From Nephromyces sp. MM_2019 (taxonomy: Eukaryota; Apicomplexa; Aconoidasida; Nephromycida), in NCBI GenBank assembly GCA_015657535.1, contig JADHZB010002069.1, forward strand, positions 3,615 through 65,105: a stretch of 61,491 nucleotides of DNA, in the 5' to 3' direction. Numbering within the stretch: the first letter of the stretch is position 1; each line of letters starts with the position of its first letter. Shown piece after piece: positions 48,450 through 61,491 of the stretch. Position numbers and translations under genes: made by a program. The notes beneath the pieces are model-generated. The model saw only the letters and a list, made by a program, of their open reading frames with translations, was not told the origin of the DNA and ran no database searches.

Positions 48450-50299
48450 TCTCAAGGTTTGTAGATAATTTAACAATGGTTTCTTAGTGTGGAATCAATT
48501 AGTATATAAATGTATAAATTTGTCAATGGAAAGTATTTAAAAATTAGCCTATATTTCGGTTATTAACCTAAGACCATTATTTTTAATCAAAACAATAAGG
48601 CTATACAAATGTATACACATGATCCACAAGAACGAGATATCATATTAACACTTTATTCATTATTTATTAATTATAAATTAGTTTTAAAATAATTTCGATT
48701 TTTATGACTAAAACGAAAAATAAAACAACAGATTATATAAAGAAAAGGGAAAACGTTGTATATAACATCAATCAATCTTGTATTAGATAAACTTTTTAGA
48801 TAAATTTCGCAATTTTATATAATGTGAGTCAGTCATTTGTAATACCATAACAAAGTAAAGAGCTTTATCAACTCATAAATATTCTTGACTTGATTTAATT
48901 TTTCGTTTATCTTAAACTTAAATTACCAACTTACACATATAATGAGCTGTGTACTTGTGATAATTTTTCTATTTCAAAGTATTTACTATCCTCAAAGATG
49001 TTGCAAATATTTTCCTTAATTATCATCAAATTCTCAATAATTTCTATTATTGTAAATTTAGACATAAAATTTAGTGAGTAGGAAAATTTATGTAACTTTC
49101 ATAATAAAGAAAATTAATGTAAATTGATTTCATGATGATGAAATTAGGTATAAGTTTAGAATAGATATACAACAGATTTTAAGTATAGATTGTTTATAAT
49201 TTCCTAAAAGGCTAATAAAATATATAACAAATTGAATTCAATTTAAACCAAAATTTGGGTCTATGTAAATAAATAAATTTCGTGTGTGAAATGATTTGCA
49301 AAAAATATAGGATATTATTAGGTTATTATATTTATAAAATCAAATTATATAACCATAAAAAACAAACCAGATTTTTGACAAAGTGTGAGTGGTATTATTA
49401 ATATGTATACACACATTGTTTAGATATAAACTTTATACAAAATTTTGAGATAATTATAATATATATATATAATAGTTCATTTATAAAAACTTATTGAAGC
49501 ACACCTTGTTTTCAAAATGAAAATATTAAAACCTTGTAAATGAAAAATATGTTATCTAAATCTAAGCATAAATATGTTTAATATATAGGCATACAAGGTT
49601 AACACTAGTAAACAATTACATAGCTTTTTATACATAAAGAAATTAACTTAATGTATATAATCATATACACACTTGCATATATATACATAAACTTACTCAA
49701 ACTCATATAAAACCCTCATCCTACAAAACCCTCATCCTACAAAACCCAATCACCACACATTCCTTTAGATATCTACACTCACACACAAAAATACCTACAG
49801 CCCACACACCCAAAACTTATACAGCCACACAACCAAACATCTATATACCTATACACCCAAACACCCACCCACAATCACACATACTCATATCCTTACACCA
49901 CCACAATTTTAAACAATCACACTTGTACTTAGCCACACTCGTACACAGCCACACTCGTACACAGCCAAACTCGTACACAGGCACATTATTTCACATCCAC
50001 ACACTCATATAACTACACACATAGCAGCACACGCAGCACACACAGCCACACACACCCTCACGCACACATAGCCCACACAATCACATACACAAACCCTCAC
50101 ACAAACCCACTCACACACCCGCAAATACTCACACACACCCTCAAACACCCTCAAACACACCCTTACACAGACCCTCACATACTCACATTCACACACACTT
50201 ATACACACACACACACACATACAATCGCACACACCACACAACCCTTCAAGACACACACTCTTTGAGGATCATTGGATGAGTTAACACTAACAATGACCC
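48450..50299. other. Divergent intergenic region
   Basis: AT-rich from 48450 to about 49680, then strongly CA-rich on the plus strand to 50260 (repeats of TACACAGCCACACTCG near 49930-49980 and CACACACCCTCAAACAC near 50120-50160). The CA-rich half is the same style as the following PPR-type gene and probably its promoter or 5' UTR. A minus-strand Cys/Val ORF here is only the shadow of the CA words. Confidence 0.55.
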
Positions 50300-50889
50300 A
50301 TGAACAGCCTACATTTCTCAACCTATTTACTCACTTTATTTATAATTATTTACACACAAACCTATATCATCAACTCAACTAACATTACAGCCCCAACTAT
50401 ACACTATGTAAGCTCCAAGTTTAATAAAGATGTATGGGACTCACACACATCTTACTTAGGGGTGCGCAACTCTGTGGGCTATCAACACAACACACATTTA
50501 CAGAAGACTACTACACACAAACAACCCAAGGTATAATATAGTTTGAGATTTTGTATATATTTCATAAATACCATAGCTGGGTGTGTATCTTTACCATCTA
50601 TATAATCTACTCTCTTCTACACGTTTCTCTACATAAACACTAAAGTTAATTATGATTTCAATACTGCACACACACACAGTGAGATATCTTATATATACTT
50701 TTGCTAACACATACCCAATGCGTGTACTCTGATATACATCCTGAGAATTTTTCAAACACATTCAACTCACGAGTTAATAAGCATACATATATAATCTTAC
50801 ACACACACCAAACACGTTTATGATACACTCTACCCATATATCTTACTTGTCTATTTGAAGATTTTATTACAAAAACACATTTAGGAAAT

Positions 50890-50927
<38 letters not shown>

Positions 50928-52773
50928 TTATAATGCACACCTATATATGTATTTATAATGCACACCTATTATATATGTATTTATAATGCACACATATAAT
51001 GAAAATAAATCTATACATACCAACTATAAAAATATACATTCAGACTATTTATCTTATATATACTCTAAGACTCACTACACACACTCATCAATATTACATG
51101 TTTATATGATGAGTATATATACTTTATAAGCATATCTCTACACACTAGATGATACATTTACACATCCCATTGAGTATACACACGTTTTGGGAATTCATAT
51201 ACATCTTACACACCCAAAAAGCATTGAAAAACACACATTTACCCAAATTTTGCACACATATTTACCCTGAATTAACAATGTGCAAAAACCTAAAGTATAT
51301 TATTTTTTTAGCCCTATAATTATGCACACACATTTACAATTATTATTATTTATTTAACAGAGTAACTACAAAATTAATCATTGTAAAATACACACATTTC
51401 ACACACTAAAATCATTACCTACCAATTCTGAACTCTATTTGCCTACCGAGCAAGTCAAGCCCTCACTCCCTACAACACTTAGTTTATTAAAGGACCCACC
51501 CATAGAACGGTTATATTAAATATAAACACACACATATATATATGATATATATATATATACATACATTATGTATAGTTGTATATATTTTACATATATCTAT
51601 ATACACATGTAACAAATATATAAGCTCATTCATGTATATATATATATATATATATACAGTGTTATCTATATATCTGAAAACATATATACAACAATAGATA
51701 TACACACACATGTATATACAATTGTATATATGTTTATACTTACACTCACATATATAAATTTGTTATACAAGTATTTGTATGGGGGAAATTGAATTGAAAA
51801 TGTGTAAAAGGGGACGATGACTATTGGTTCATAAAACTCAAATTTTTTTAAAGAAAATAAATGGTCTCTTATAATGTGTGTATATCCATTGGTGTTTGTG
51901 TGTTATGAAAGTGATATATACAATTTATAATATGAATATACATTATCCAATGTATAAATATTTTTACTCTAAACAAACACATAGGTATAGTATAGACTTG
52001 TACACAATTCATTCTTTACCAAAAAAATTTTTACACACAAACTATAGGTCTACATTTATAAATCTTTATAAGAGTTTGATGGACACACACACACACTTTG
52101 TAAAATATTTCAAAGAGCATTATAATTTTGATGCAAACGTTACACACACTACACACAACTCAACTTCTATCCCTATCCATTTCTTGGAATCTATTTTACC
52201 CCTACACACTGAACTCCCCCCAATAACCTTTGCTATACTATTTAACCTTATGCAAATCAACCCATTTAATCTATACAATCATATACACACCTACACCAAC
52301 TATACGTATTTACACCTAGAACCTTTAAAAAACACAGATACACACTTGAAAACTTTTAATGATACACACACACTCTTAAAATTAGCTAATGATACTCATA
52401 CACACTTAAGCTTACTCAATGACACACACACACTCAATGACACACACACACTCAATGACACACACACACTCAATGACACACACACACTCAATGACACACA
52501 CACACTCAATGACACACACACAGTCAATGACACACACACAGTCAATGACACACACATACTCAATGACACACACACACTTAATGACACACACACACTCAAT
52601 GACACACACACACTCAATGACACACACACAGTCAATGACACACACCCAGTCCCCTTATACCTTACTCAAACTGGCTATGTTGATTTAATAAACTCAGCCA
52701 AACAACTCCACCGCCTCAATGACTTACCCATAGCCCTTAATTTACCATCACACACATCTCTTGAAGTGAGTAT

Positions 52774-52805
<32 letters not shown>

Positions 52806-54653
52806 CTGCTCACACATCTCCACACTCATATAAGCATATCTACACACACATCTACACACACATCTAAAAACACATATACAAACATTTTTACACACATCCA
52901 CACACACATCCACACACACATCCACACACACATCCATACACACATCCACACACACATCCACACACACATCTCCCCACACATCCACACACACATCTATACA
53001 CACCTCCACACACACATCTCCCCACACATCTATACACACATCTATACACACATCCACACACACATCTATACACACATCCACACACACATCCACACACACA
53101 TCTATACACACATCTATACACACATCTATACACACATCTATACACACATCTATACACACATTTTCAGGATACACACATAAATTATCAAACTCTTTTATTT
53201 TTAACAAGTTTGAGTAACCAGCCATTCACAAATTTACTTAACACTTTCCGACTTTACCCACCAAACACACCTACCAGTTTAAAGGCCTATATATCATTTA
53301 TGAAATATAATTCTTTACACACACCCTCTTACACACACACACAAAATATGTTGGATGTAATTAACCAAATACTTACACACTTATCTGACCATTTCCCTAC
53401 ATCTGATTTTTCTAAATCATTCTTTGATGATATGTCTACCATCCTTTACACACTACAAAAACATGTAGATAATTTACACACACATTCAAGATTAGATAGT
53501 AAGGATACAGATATACATACACACACACATACTCCTAACCAAACCACAGACACACATCAACATGCACATACACATACCCATAACACTACATCAACACCCA
53601 CAGACACACACACACCAACACCCACAGACACACACACATCAACACCCACACACTCACCACCACACACATCTACACACACACACTCACCACCACACACATC
53701 TACACACACACACTCACCACCACACACATCTACACACACACATGTATTGACTGGTAAGCATAAAGAAGCACTTACACACTATATTAGTTATAATACACAC
53801 AAATTACACCAAATTTATTTAAAGTGTGTAAGAAATCGTCTAATTGAGTTAACAAAGGGTAATAAAATTGGCTCATTAAATTTCTTAGAACTAGTTATTA
53901 ATGATTTAATCAAGGTAAGTACATCTACACACTTTGAAGAGGTATTTGGGTGGTCACCTACACACACAATACCTACCCACACACACATTCCTACCCATAT
54001 ACATTTAGAACCTAAGATACACTCTACACACACACAAACTCACAATAACAACACACACACACAAACTCACAATAACAACACACACACACAAACTCACAAT
54101 AACTACACACACACACAAACTCACAATAACTACACACACACACAAACTCGCAATAACAACACACACACACAAACACACAATATCACACACACACCAACTA
54201 CACTAACACATTACACACACACAAAACCTAAACAAATTTCCCCCTTTATATTATTGAGGGAGATGAATCAACTTAGTACACCATTTCTCAACAAATTTTA
54301 CACACAACCCCCCAATTATTTTCAATTTACACACCAAAACAACACACTCATTTCATCCCAATTAACCCTGAGTGAACTTACACACATCCTTGATGTTATG
54401 GACCGTCTCGAGGCTCCATTTACACTCTACACACACCTTATAAATTCACACATTTCCCCTTTAAATGGGCCCAATTTGGGACTTAACACTCCCCCCAAAA
54501 TAACACACAGCCTTATTAAGGCTGCCTGTAGAGAAGGCAATTGGAAATTTGCCTCAAAGACACTCATAAACACACACACACTGAACACACAAATTATAGA
54601 TGATGTGATTGAAGTGTGTCGTCGTAAACATCAGGTACACACACACACACATT

Positions 54654-54689
<36 letters not shown>

Positions 54690-57600
54690 CACACTCAGAC
54701 ACATACAGACACATACCTACAGATACACATGCACACAGCTACACAGATACACAGATGCATACAGACAGATACACGCACACAGATACACACACACATAGAT
54801 ACACACACACACACAGATACACATACACACACTCATACATACTCCAAACTACTATATATATACACACTCCAAATTACTATATATATACACACTCCAAATT
54901 ACTATATATATACACACCCCAAATTACTATATATATACACACTCCAAATTACTATATATATACACACCCCAAACTACTATATATATACACACTCCAAATT
55001 ACTATATATATACACACTCCAAATTACTATATATATACACACTCCAAAGTACTATATATATACACACTCCAAATTACTATATATATACATACTCCAAACT
55101 ACTATATATATACACACCCCAAACTACTATATATATACACACCCCAAATTACTATATATATACACACTCCAAATTACTATATATATACACACTCCAAACT
55201 ACTATATATATACACACACACATTGATTTACACACACTGTTTTATATCAGTTTGGCCCCCTATTGGATGTGTGGAATTACACACACACTAATTCTATTAC
55301 ACATTTATCAAAGGCTTCCTATATAAATATTTTGACTGCAATGAGTTCACTCAATGAAAGGGAAGAAATGATTAAATTATTTGAAAGTTTACACACATTT
55401 TACACACACTTTTTAAGGCCAATTTTATATAATTTTTATCGTTTTCCACCCTATGATATGGATGAAACTATATTACACTACCTCAACAATATACACACAC
55501 ACACACATAACCCAACTGAATATAGTGTGGACAAACACCAATCTAACACATCTGAATACAGTGTGCACACACCCACACCCACATCTATATCTGATACACA
55601 CACACACGATATACACACTGACTCCCAACCATCTCGGCCTGATGAAAATATACTCACTCAATCAGATATACACACACTAGATTCACACACACTAGATGCA
55701 CACACATCAGATTCACACACATCAGATGCACACACACTAGATGCACACACATTAGATGCACACACATCAGATACACACACATCAGATCCACACACATTAG
55801 ATGCACACACACTAGATGCACACACATCAGATACACACACATTAGATACACTCACATCAGATACACACACATCAGATGCACACACATCAGATCCACTCAC
55901 ATCAGATACACACACATCAGATACACACACATCAGATCCACTCACATCAGATGCACACACATCAGATACACACACATCAGATACACACACATCAGATACA
56001 CACACATCAGATCCACACACACTAGATGCACACACATCAGATACACACACATTAGATGCACACACATCAGATACACACACATCAGATGCACACACATCAA
56101 CTCAATCAGATATACACACATCAACTCAATCAGATACAAACAAATCAACTCTTAGAGATATCTACACCTCCCAAATATACACACACACAGAAAGCACAAA
56201 TTCTCATATATTACACACACACACCAACACATTAAATGAATTAAATTTGTGTTATATATATGCTATGAAAGCTCTATATCATTCAACTTCCCCTCAACAC
56301 ACCCTTACACACATGCTAGAATTATTGAGGCTTTATGACCAACAAGTACACACACACATCACCTCACACACACCCAAATCTGTTACACATACACAGCCCA
56401 ATCATACACACACAATACACCCACCCACATACACTACAGATACACCTTACACACACACATCAAATAATGTACATAACAATACACAAATACCAAGTAATGT
56501 ACATCATATTACACACACATCAAACAATTTATATAGCAACACACACACTAACCATTGGTTTACACACCCTTCAAATATTATATTACAATTAACACACATG
56601 GCCCTCAAATACACACACACATTATATAAAAAAGGCCAAATTGATTTACCCAGTTATAATAATTACACACAACAAATTATAAATCAGTTTACACATTCTA
56701 TTTCTATAGAGTGTGTGTATGACCCAACTTATCTAGATGTGTGTGTATTGGATATAATAAGTTATATAGAACATAATTTACACACACAGGATATACTTAC
56801 ACACACACACTTGGAGTTTGTCAAGAAAATTTTTGAAATTTACACACAGAATCCCCTCAATGTGAGTTTATAGTGTGTGTATACTAATATTGGGATGGGT
56901 ATGTGTGTAAACCTTATGCGTGTGTATATTTAGATATTGTGTGTGCATATCGTGTGCACATATATATATATCTTGTGTGTGTGTGTGTGTACATATCGTC
57001 TGTGTGTGTGTGTATATATATATCTTGTGTGTGTGTGTGTATATATATCTTGTGTGAGTGTGTATATATATATCTTGTGTGTGTGTGTATATATATATCT
57101 TGTGTGAGTGTGTATATATATATCTTGTGTGTGTGTGTGTATATATATCTTGTGTGAGTGTGTATATATATATCTTGTGTGTGTGTATAAAGTGTGTGTG
57201 GGTGTGTGCATATCGTGTGTGTGTGTGTGTATATCGTGTGTGTGTATAACCTATATATATATATACATATATATATATTCAAATATGTTTCCGACTATAT
57301 AGGAAATGAGTGTACGTACTTCAACACTAGAACAACTTTACTCAATTTTACTGAAAACAAAGAATGGACTATCAACTCTATCAAAAATTTGGGGGGAAAT
57401 GATATGTACACACAAATTGAATGAAGATACACACAATAATATAACATTTCACACACACACACATTTTAAGGCACTAATCAATGTATTGAATGATTCAGAA
57501 TTAGTTGAATTTTGGGAGTATTTAGATCAATATATCACACACAATTCTAGGGTTTCTACCAGTGAGCACACACACACTACATACACACAGGATAATCACA

Positions 57601-60600
57601 CACTAACTGAAATTAATATTGATGCTGTGTGTATATTGTCTGAACTGACTTTAAATTCTCTAAGAAATACTGAACATCAAATAAGTGGAGTGATTTTTAC
57701 ACACATGATTTCAGTGTTTGAAAAATCACTATATAATATGATTTACACACCTGATTTTACACACACACACCTACTTGATACCTTCCTATCACTCTTTAAA
57801 CGCATTGAAGAATACACACACAAGATAGATAAGCACTCCCAGAAAGAAATCTTACACACACTCAATATTGACAAGACACTCTTATCATTTTTGTTAGGCA
57901 CACACACAGTAACTACATCATCCACAGATCATTTCACTGAGTTATCAAAAACTTACACACATCATACACACATGAATACTCTTAATCAGTATGATAGTAC
58001 ATCTATATACACACACAACAATACACACAACAATACACACAACATCACACACAACAACACACACAACAATACACACAACAATACACACAACAATACACAC
58101 AACAACACACACAACAATACACACAACAATACACACAACAATACACACAACAATACACACAACAATACACACAACAATACACACAACAATACACACAACA
58201 ATACACACAACAATACACACAACAATACACACAACATCACACACAATACACACACACACACATTTCACACATTTAAACACTTTATTGAAAATGAGGTAAA
58301 TAATTTAAACCCTCAACAAGTTGAACTATTTTTAGATAGCCTTCTTACTAACATGTGTGTAATAGGTAACAAAAATTTTATATATTTATTGAATTTATTA
58401 CACACAAAATTTGAACACACATTTACACACAAACTATATATATTAGTAAAGATAGCTACACATAAACATGATGTGTTAGATAAACTATGGAGTATTTTAA
58501 GTGAGGCTAATATGCTTACACACACATTTTTTGATGAGTTACACACACACACATTTACAGAGGTTGAATCATTGATTTTGGAGGGATTTCTTACACAGTA
58601 TAATAAACACAATACACACAAACAGTTCACACATAATTTTCACACCAACACACACACATCTCTCAATTCTACCGCTCACAGTATAGGGGCTTTGTATGAC
58701 ACACACCAAACCTATACACACTCTCCACACACTCTAAACACATACACACACCGTATACAACATCTATACACAAATCATACACATACACACCCTACAGATC
58801 ATCTAAACACAGATCACATGCACACACACCACACACACTACCCACATACACAAAATACTCTCCCTACCCCTACATACCACCGACCCACACACACACTACA
58901 TACACACTTACACCAAACACCTACACACAATCAATTCACCTCACCTACACACCCACATTATATACACACAAATCATATATCCGATCACACTTATAATCCA
59001 CACACTACAACAGACAAACTCTATAGTCCATTACACACACCTAACTTATCAGGTACACCTTACAACTCACCTCCTACAAATACACACCCTATTACACATT
59101 TCACACACACACACGCACACAATAAATTTGATAGTACACACCCATTTGATTATATATATAAGCAAAATAAGAAAAATTTCTTAAATAATTCAAAGTATAA
59201 AAAATTGTATAATAACACAAACATACCTCTGTGTGTAAGTACATCTATTATACCTGATGTATATCAAATGAATCGTTTCAAACCTTACAATTTTACACAC
59301 GCACACAAGGACTGGTATACACACTTGGATTCATTCTTTACACACACATCTACATCCCCACACACATCTACACACACACCAACATCCCCACACACATCTA
59401 CACACACATCTACATCCCCACACACATCTACACACACACCAACATCCCCACACACATCTACACACACACCAACATCCCCACACACATCTACACACACATC
59501 TACATCCCCACACACATCTACACACACACCAGCACCCCCACACACATCTACACACACACCAGCACCCCCACACACATCTACACACACATCTACATCCCCA
59601 CACACATCTACACACACACCAGCACCCCCACACACATCTACACACACACCAACATCCCCACACACATCTACACACACACACACACACACACATCCACTAC
59701 CCCTTGGCCTAATTGAATTAATTAACTCTATACCTAGGGAAAAACGTACATTACAATTTATTAGGGAAACTACACACTATCTTACACACTATCTGAGTAA
59801 TAAAAATGTGTGTGTACTATATATGGTATGGATTTCATTGTGTATGTGGGAAGAACAAGATATTGAAAAGGCACATCAAATATGGGAAATGGGTGTATCT
59901 CACACACACACACATTTACCCAAGGTTGAAGAATTTGGGTACACACCTCAAAAATTATCATCTATTTTACACACATCTCTACACACTCAACAACCTTCTC
60001 AATACACAAATGAAACAAATACCTATGAAATGTTTGAAACCAATACATCTAATATTACACACACACAAAATACATACACAAATATCCAACCTACACCTTA
60101 CACACATACACACACTCCACAGACACACACTCCACAGACACACACTCCACAGACACACACTCCACAGACACACACTCCACACACACACACTCCACAGACA
60201 CACACTCCACACACACACACTAAGCACACACATTTAAATAGTGAAATTGAGGGTTGGCTATTTACACTCAAATTTATTTATTTATTAAAAACTAATTCAA
60301 ACGAATTTGTAAATATTAAGGAGTACCCTATAAAATTAAATTCATTTAGAAATTGGATAACATTTTTATCAAAATACACACACACATACACACACATTCA
60401 ATTACCTGTAGAGGCCTATGAATCTATATTTTTAGCCTGGTTAAATTCAGGTTTACACACACACCAAAATGACTATCAAAAATTGGCTGAGTTACAGTCA
60501 AAAAATGGTGATTTACACACACTTTTATTACTTCTACAACTATACCAACATAATGGTTACACACTTGACACACACATATTAGCCTATGCTTTACAGGTAT

Positions 60601-60621
60601 GTGTGTGTGTGCATGCTTATT

Positions 60622-60672
<51 letters not shown>

Positions 60673-61425
60673 AGTGTGTTTATAATATATAATTCTAATT
60701 ATATAAGATATGTGCATATGTATATAAATTCAAAGTTTGCTATACAAAGTAGGTGTGTGTGTATATATTATATATACCCATACATAATTATATATTATAT
60801 TTGTATGCATAATTAATCTGTAACAGAAATGTTTTTACACACACAATCCAACACAAACAAATTCAATTTTGAATGAAATTTACAAATTAAATATAAAATT
60901 AAATATTTTGGTGTGTAACTACATCATCCTAACATTTACCAAAAATAGATGGTATAACTCGGCTATGCAATTTTATAAGTATATACAAACACACAATATT
61001 CGACCCAATTTTATTACTTACACACAACTCTTACACATCTGTGATGCAGTGAGTTTTATACTATACACATTTTTTATGTGTGTGTATATATTTGTTCGTA
61101 TATATGTTTAGTGTATATGTGTTTATTGAAAAACTCACACATATATATATGTGTGTGTATGTATGTGTTATTCTATGGATATATTGATGTGTATGTACTT
61201 ATTAGTGTGGTCTGTGTGTATATATGGAGAGATCTTATAATTTTCATTCAGACTTTAATTATTTTATACACATACTTCATTAAACCCTTTTTAGATATAT
61301 ACTTACACATTTAAACATACCCTTCCCTTCTATATACACACACACAAATAAATATGCACACATATACACACCACACCATCTTACCCACCCACGCACCCAC
61401 ACACACACATACACACACACCCCCA

Positions 61426-61491
<66 letters not shown>
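50300..61491 (+). CDS. Giant PPR-type protein with Thr-His repeats, partial (3' end outside window)
   Basis: Likely organellar RNA-binding protein. Exons: 50300-50530, 51361-51509, 51985-52765, 53168-54634, 55251-56861, 57303-60596, 60827-60912, 60949-61048. Every phase closes, giving about 2573 codons before the window ends inside the next intron. The N-terminus has a hydrophobic leader ([10 protein letters not shown]), consistent with a signal or organelle-targeting sequence. PPR-type helical pairs include [20 protein letters not shown] plus [53 protein letters not shown], and the clear motif [20 protein letters not shown] (exon 8). Between them lie expanded tracts of [23 protein letters not shown] and [10 protein letters not shown]. 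The smallest intron is 36 nt (60913-60948). Whether exon 1 belongs to the same gene rests on matching phases only. Mitochondrial or apicoplast location is inferred. Confidence 0.75.
52417..52648 (+). repeat. 18-bp coding tandem repeat ([12 protein letters not shown])
   Basis: About 13 copies of AATGACACACACACACTC, with occasional CAGTC, ATACTC and CACTTA variants. All units keep the frame and encode Asn-Asp-Thr-His-Thr-Leu or Val. Part of exon 3 of the PPR-type gene. Confidence 0.9.
52860..53160 (+). repeat. 12-bp intronic CA repeat (ACACACATCYAY)
   Basis: Imperfect array of CACACACATCCA and TACACACATCTA words filling intron 3 of the PPR-type gene up to its acceptor at 53167. Several stops upstream in the intron rule out coding read-through. 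Confidence 0.85.
54030..54180 (+). repeat. 24-bp coding tandem repeat (THTQTHNN)
   Basis: About six copies of ACACACACAAACTCACAATA with AACA/ACTA endings, in frame, encoding THTQTHNN or NY variants in exon 4 of the PPR-type gene. Confidence 0.85.
54836..55215 (+). repeat. 25-bp intronic minisatellite, about 15 copies
   Basis: Unit CACACTCCAAATTACTATAT plus ATATA, with CACACCCC and AAACTAC variants. The period of 25 is not a multiple of three, so all frames cycle through one another, and the array carries no stop in the phase read from exon 4. It occupies intron 4 of the PPR-type gene (54635-55250). Confidence 0.9.
55665..56100 (+). repeat. 15-bp coding tandem repeat ([10 protein letters not shown])
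   Basis: Around 29 copies of TCAGATACACACACA-type units encoding Ser/Leu-Asp-Thr/Ala/Pro-His/Leu-Thr in exon 5 of the PPR-type gene. Frame is maintained throughout. Variation is concentrated at codons 1 and 3. Confidence 0.9.
56935..57245 (+). repeat. TG-type intronic minisatellite
   Basis: Units of TATATATATCTTGTGTGAGT followed by GTG, alternating with TGTGTGTGTG, in intron 5 of the PPR-type gene. The coding strand here is TG, the opposite of the exons on either side, so it is complementary to the exonic CA words. Confidence 0.85.
58015..58250 (+). repeat. 12-bp coding tandem repeat (NNTH)
   Basis: About 18 copies of AACAATACACAC, with AACAACACACAC and AACATCACACAC variants, encoding Asn-Asn/Ile-Thr-His in exon 6 of the PPR-type gene. 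Confidence 0.9.
59340..59685 (+). repeat. 30-bp coding tandem repeat ([10 protein letters not shown])
   Basis: About 11 copies of a unit reading ACACACACCAACATCCCCAC then ACACATCTAC, with TCTACA and CAGCAC variants, encoding a Pro/Thr/Ser/His decapeptide in exon 6 of the PPR-type gene. Confidence 0.9.
60110..60230 (+). repeat. 15-bp coding tandem repeat (THTPQ)
   Basis: About eight copies of ACACACACTCCACAG or the ACACAC variant, in frame, encoding Thr-His-Thr-Pro-Gln/His near the end of exon 6 of the PPR-type gene. Confidence 0.9.
61049..61491 (+). other. Intron with TG then CA arrays; window ends in CA repeat
   Basis: Following donor GTGAGT at 61049 come TATGTGTGTG words to about 61220, then CA words from 61310 and nearly pure (CA)n from 61425 to the last base. 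The ending inside a microsatellite looks like an assembly or contig boundary. The next exon of the PPR-type gene is not in view. Confidence 0.6.

Noticed and set aside
52396..52645. Minus-strand ORFs of Cys-Val-Ser or Cys-Val repeats
   Set aside because: They are the complement of the in-frame Thr-His repeat of the plus-strand gene; the same holds for the Cys/Val-rich minus ORFs at 53557, 55658, 57945 and 59285.
54836..55215. Regular 25-bp repeats as a possible CRISPR array
   Set aside because: The units are directly contiguous with no unique spacers, and the host is eukaryotic; it is an intronic minisatellite.

Overview
The window is 61.5 kb of AT-rich nuclear DNA from a protist eukaryote. 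Eight multi-part protein genes can be supported. Seven have introns (canonical GT-AG, shortest about 36-37 nt), and all three standard stop codons are used. The compact genes, short introns, secreted Cys-module protein and large organellar-type PPR protein suggest an apicomplexan. A piroplasm-like parasite is one option, but a well-supported outer-dynein-arm docking protein homologue argues for a lineage that makes, or recently made, a flagellated stage. The phylum is an inference. Exon models were built by eye from splice signals, reading phase and family motifs. Where every phase closes, I say so.

Layout: 1-2300 is a block of four decayed repeat units with hairpins. 2285-3358 holds broken coding remnants. 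5573-9761 (+) is RNA polymerase III subunit RPC3/C82 in 12 exons. 11735-17034 (+) is a 1080-residue secreted protein with four copies of a four-cysteine module. 19484-24761 (+) is a Cid1/TUTase-type nucleotidyltransferase in 12 exons. 27139-28623 (+) is an intronless coiled-coil ODA-docking-like protein. 29870-35493 (-) is a UBA-UAS-UBX protein of the FAF1/FAF2 type. 40267-43344 (+) is a nucleolin-like protein (acidic tracts, two RRMs, GAR tail). 44592-48449 (-) is a 1000-residue pseudokinase. 50300 to beyond the window end (+) is a giant PPR-type protein saturated with Thr-His repeats.

Two gene styles alternate. The RPC3, secreted, ODA, nucleolin and pseudokinase genes have ordinary AT-rich DNA. 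The TUTase, UBX and PPR genes, with their introns and flanks, are saturated with the word TACACACA on the coding strand. It appears in exons as Thr-His tracts and in introns as CA or TG arrays next to splice sites. The polarity flips with gene orientation.

The most distinctive single observation is the secreted protein. Its spacing C-x(59-71)-C-x(25-27)-C-x5-C recurs four times, and a phase-1 intron falls in the codon just before the last Cys of every copy. A 29-nt terminal exon exists only to supply the final Cys and a seven-residue tail.

No tRNA, rRNA, CRISPR or intact mobile element was recognised. The genes show no shared pathway and no sign of operon organisation.
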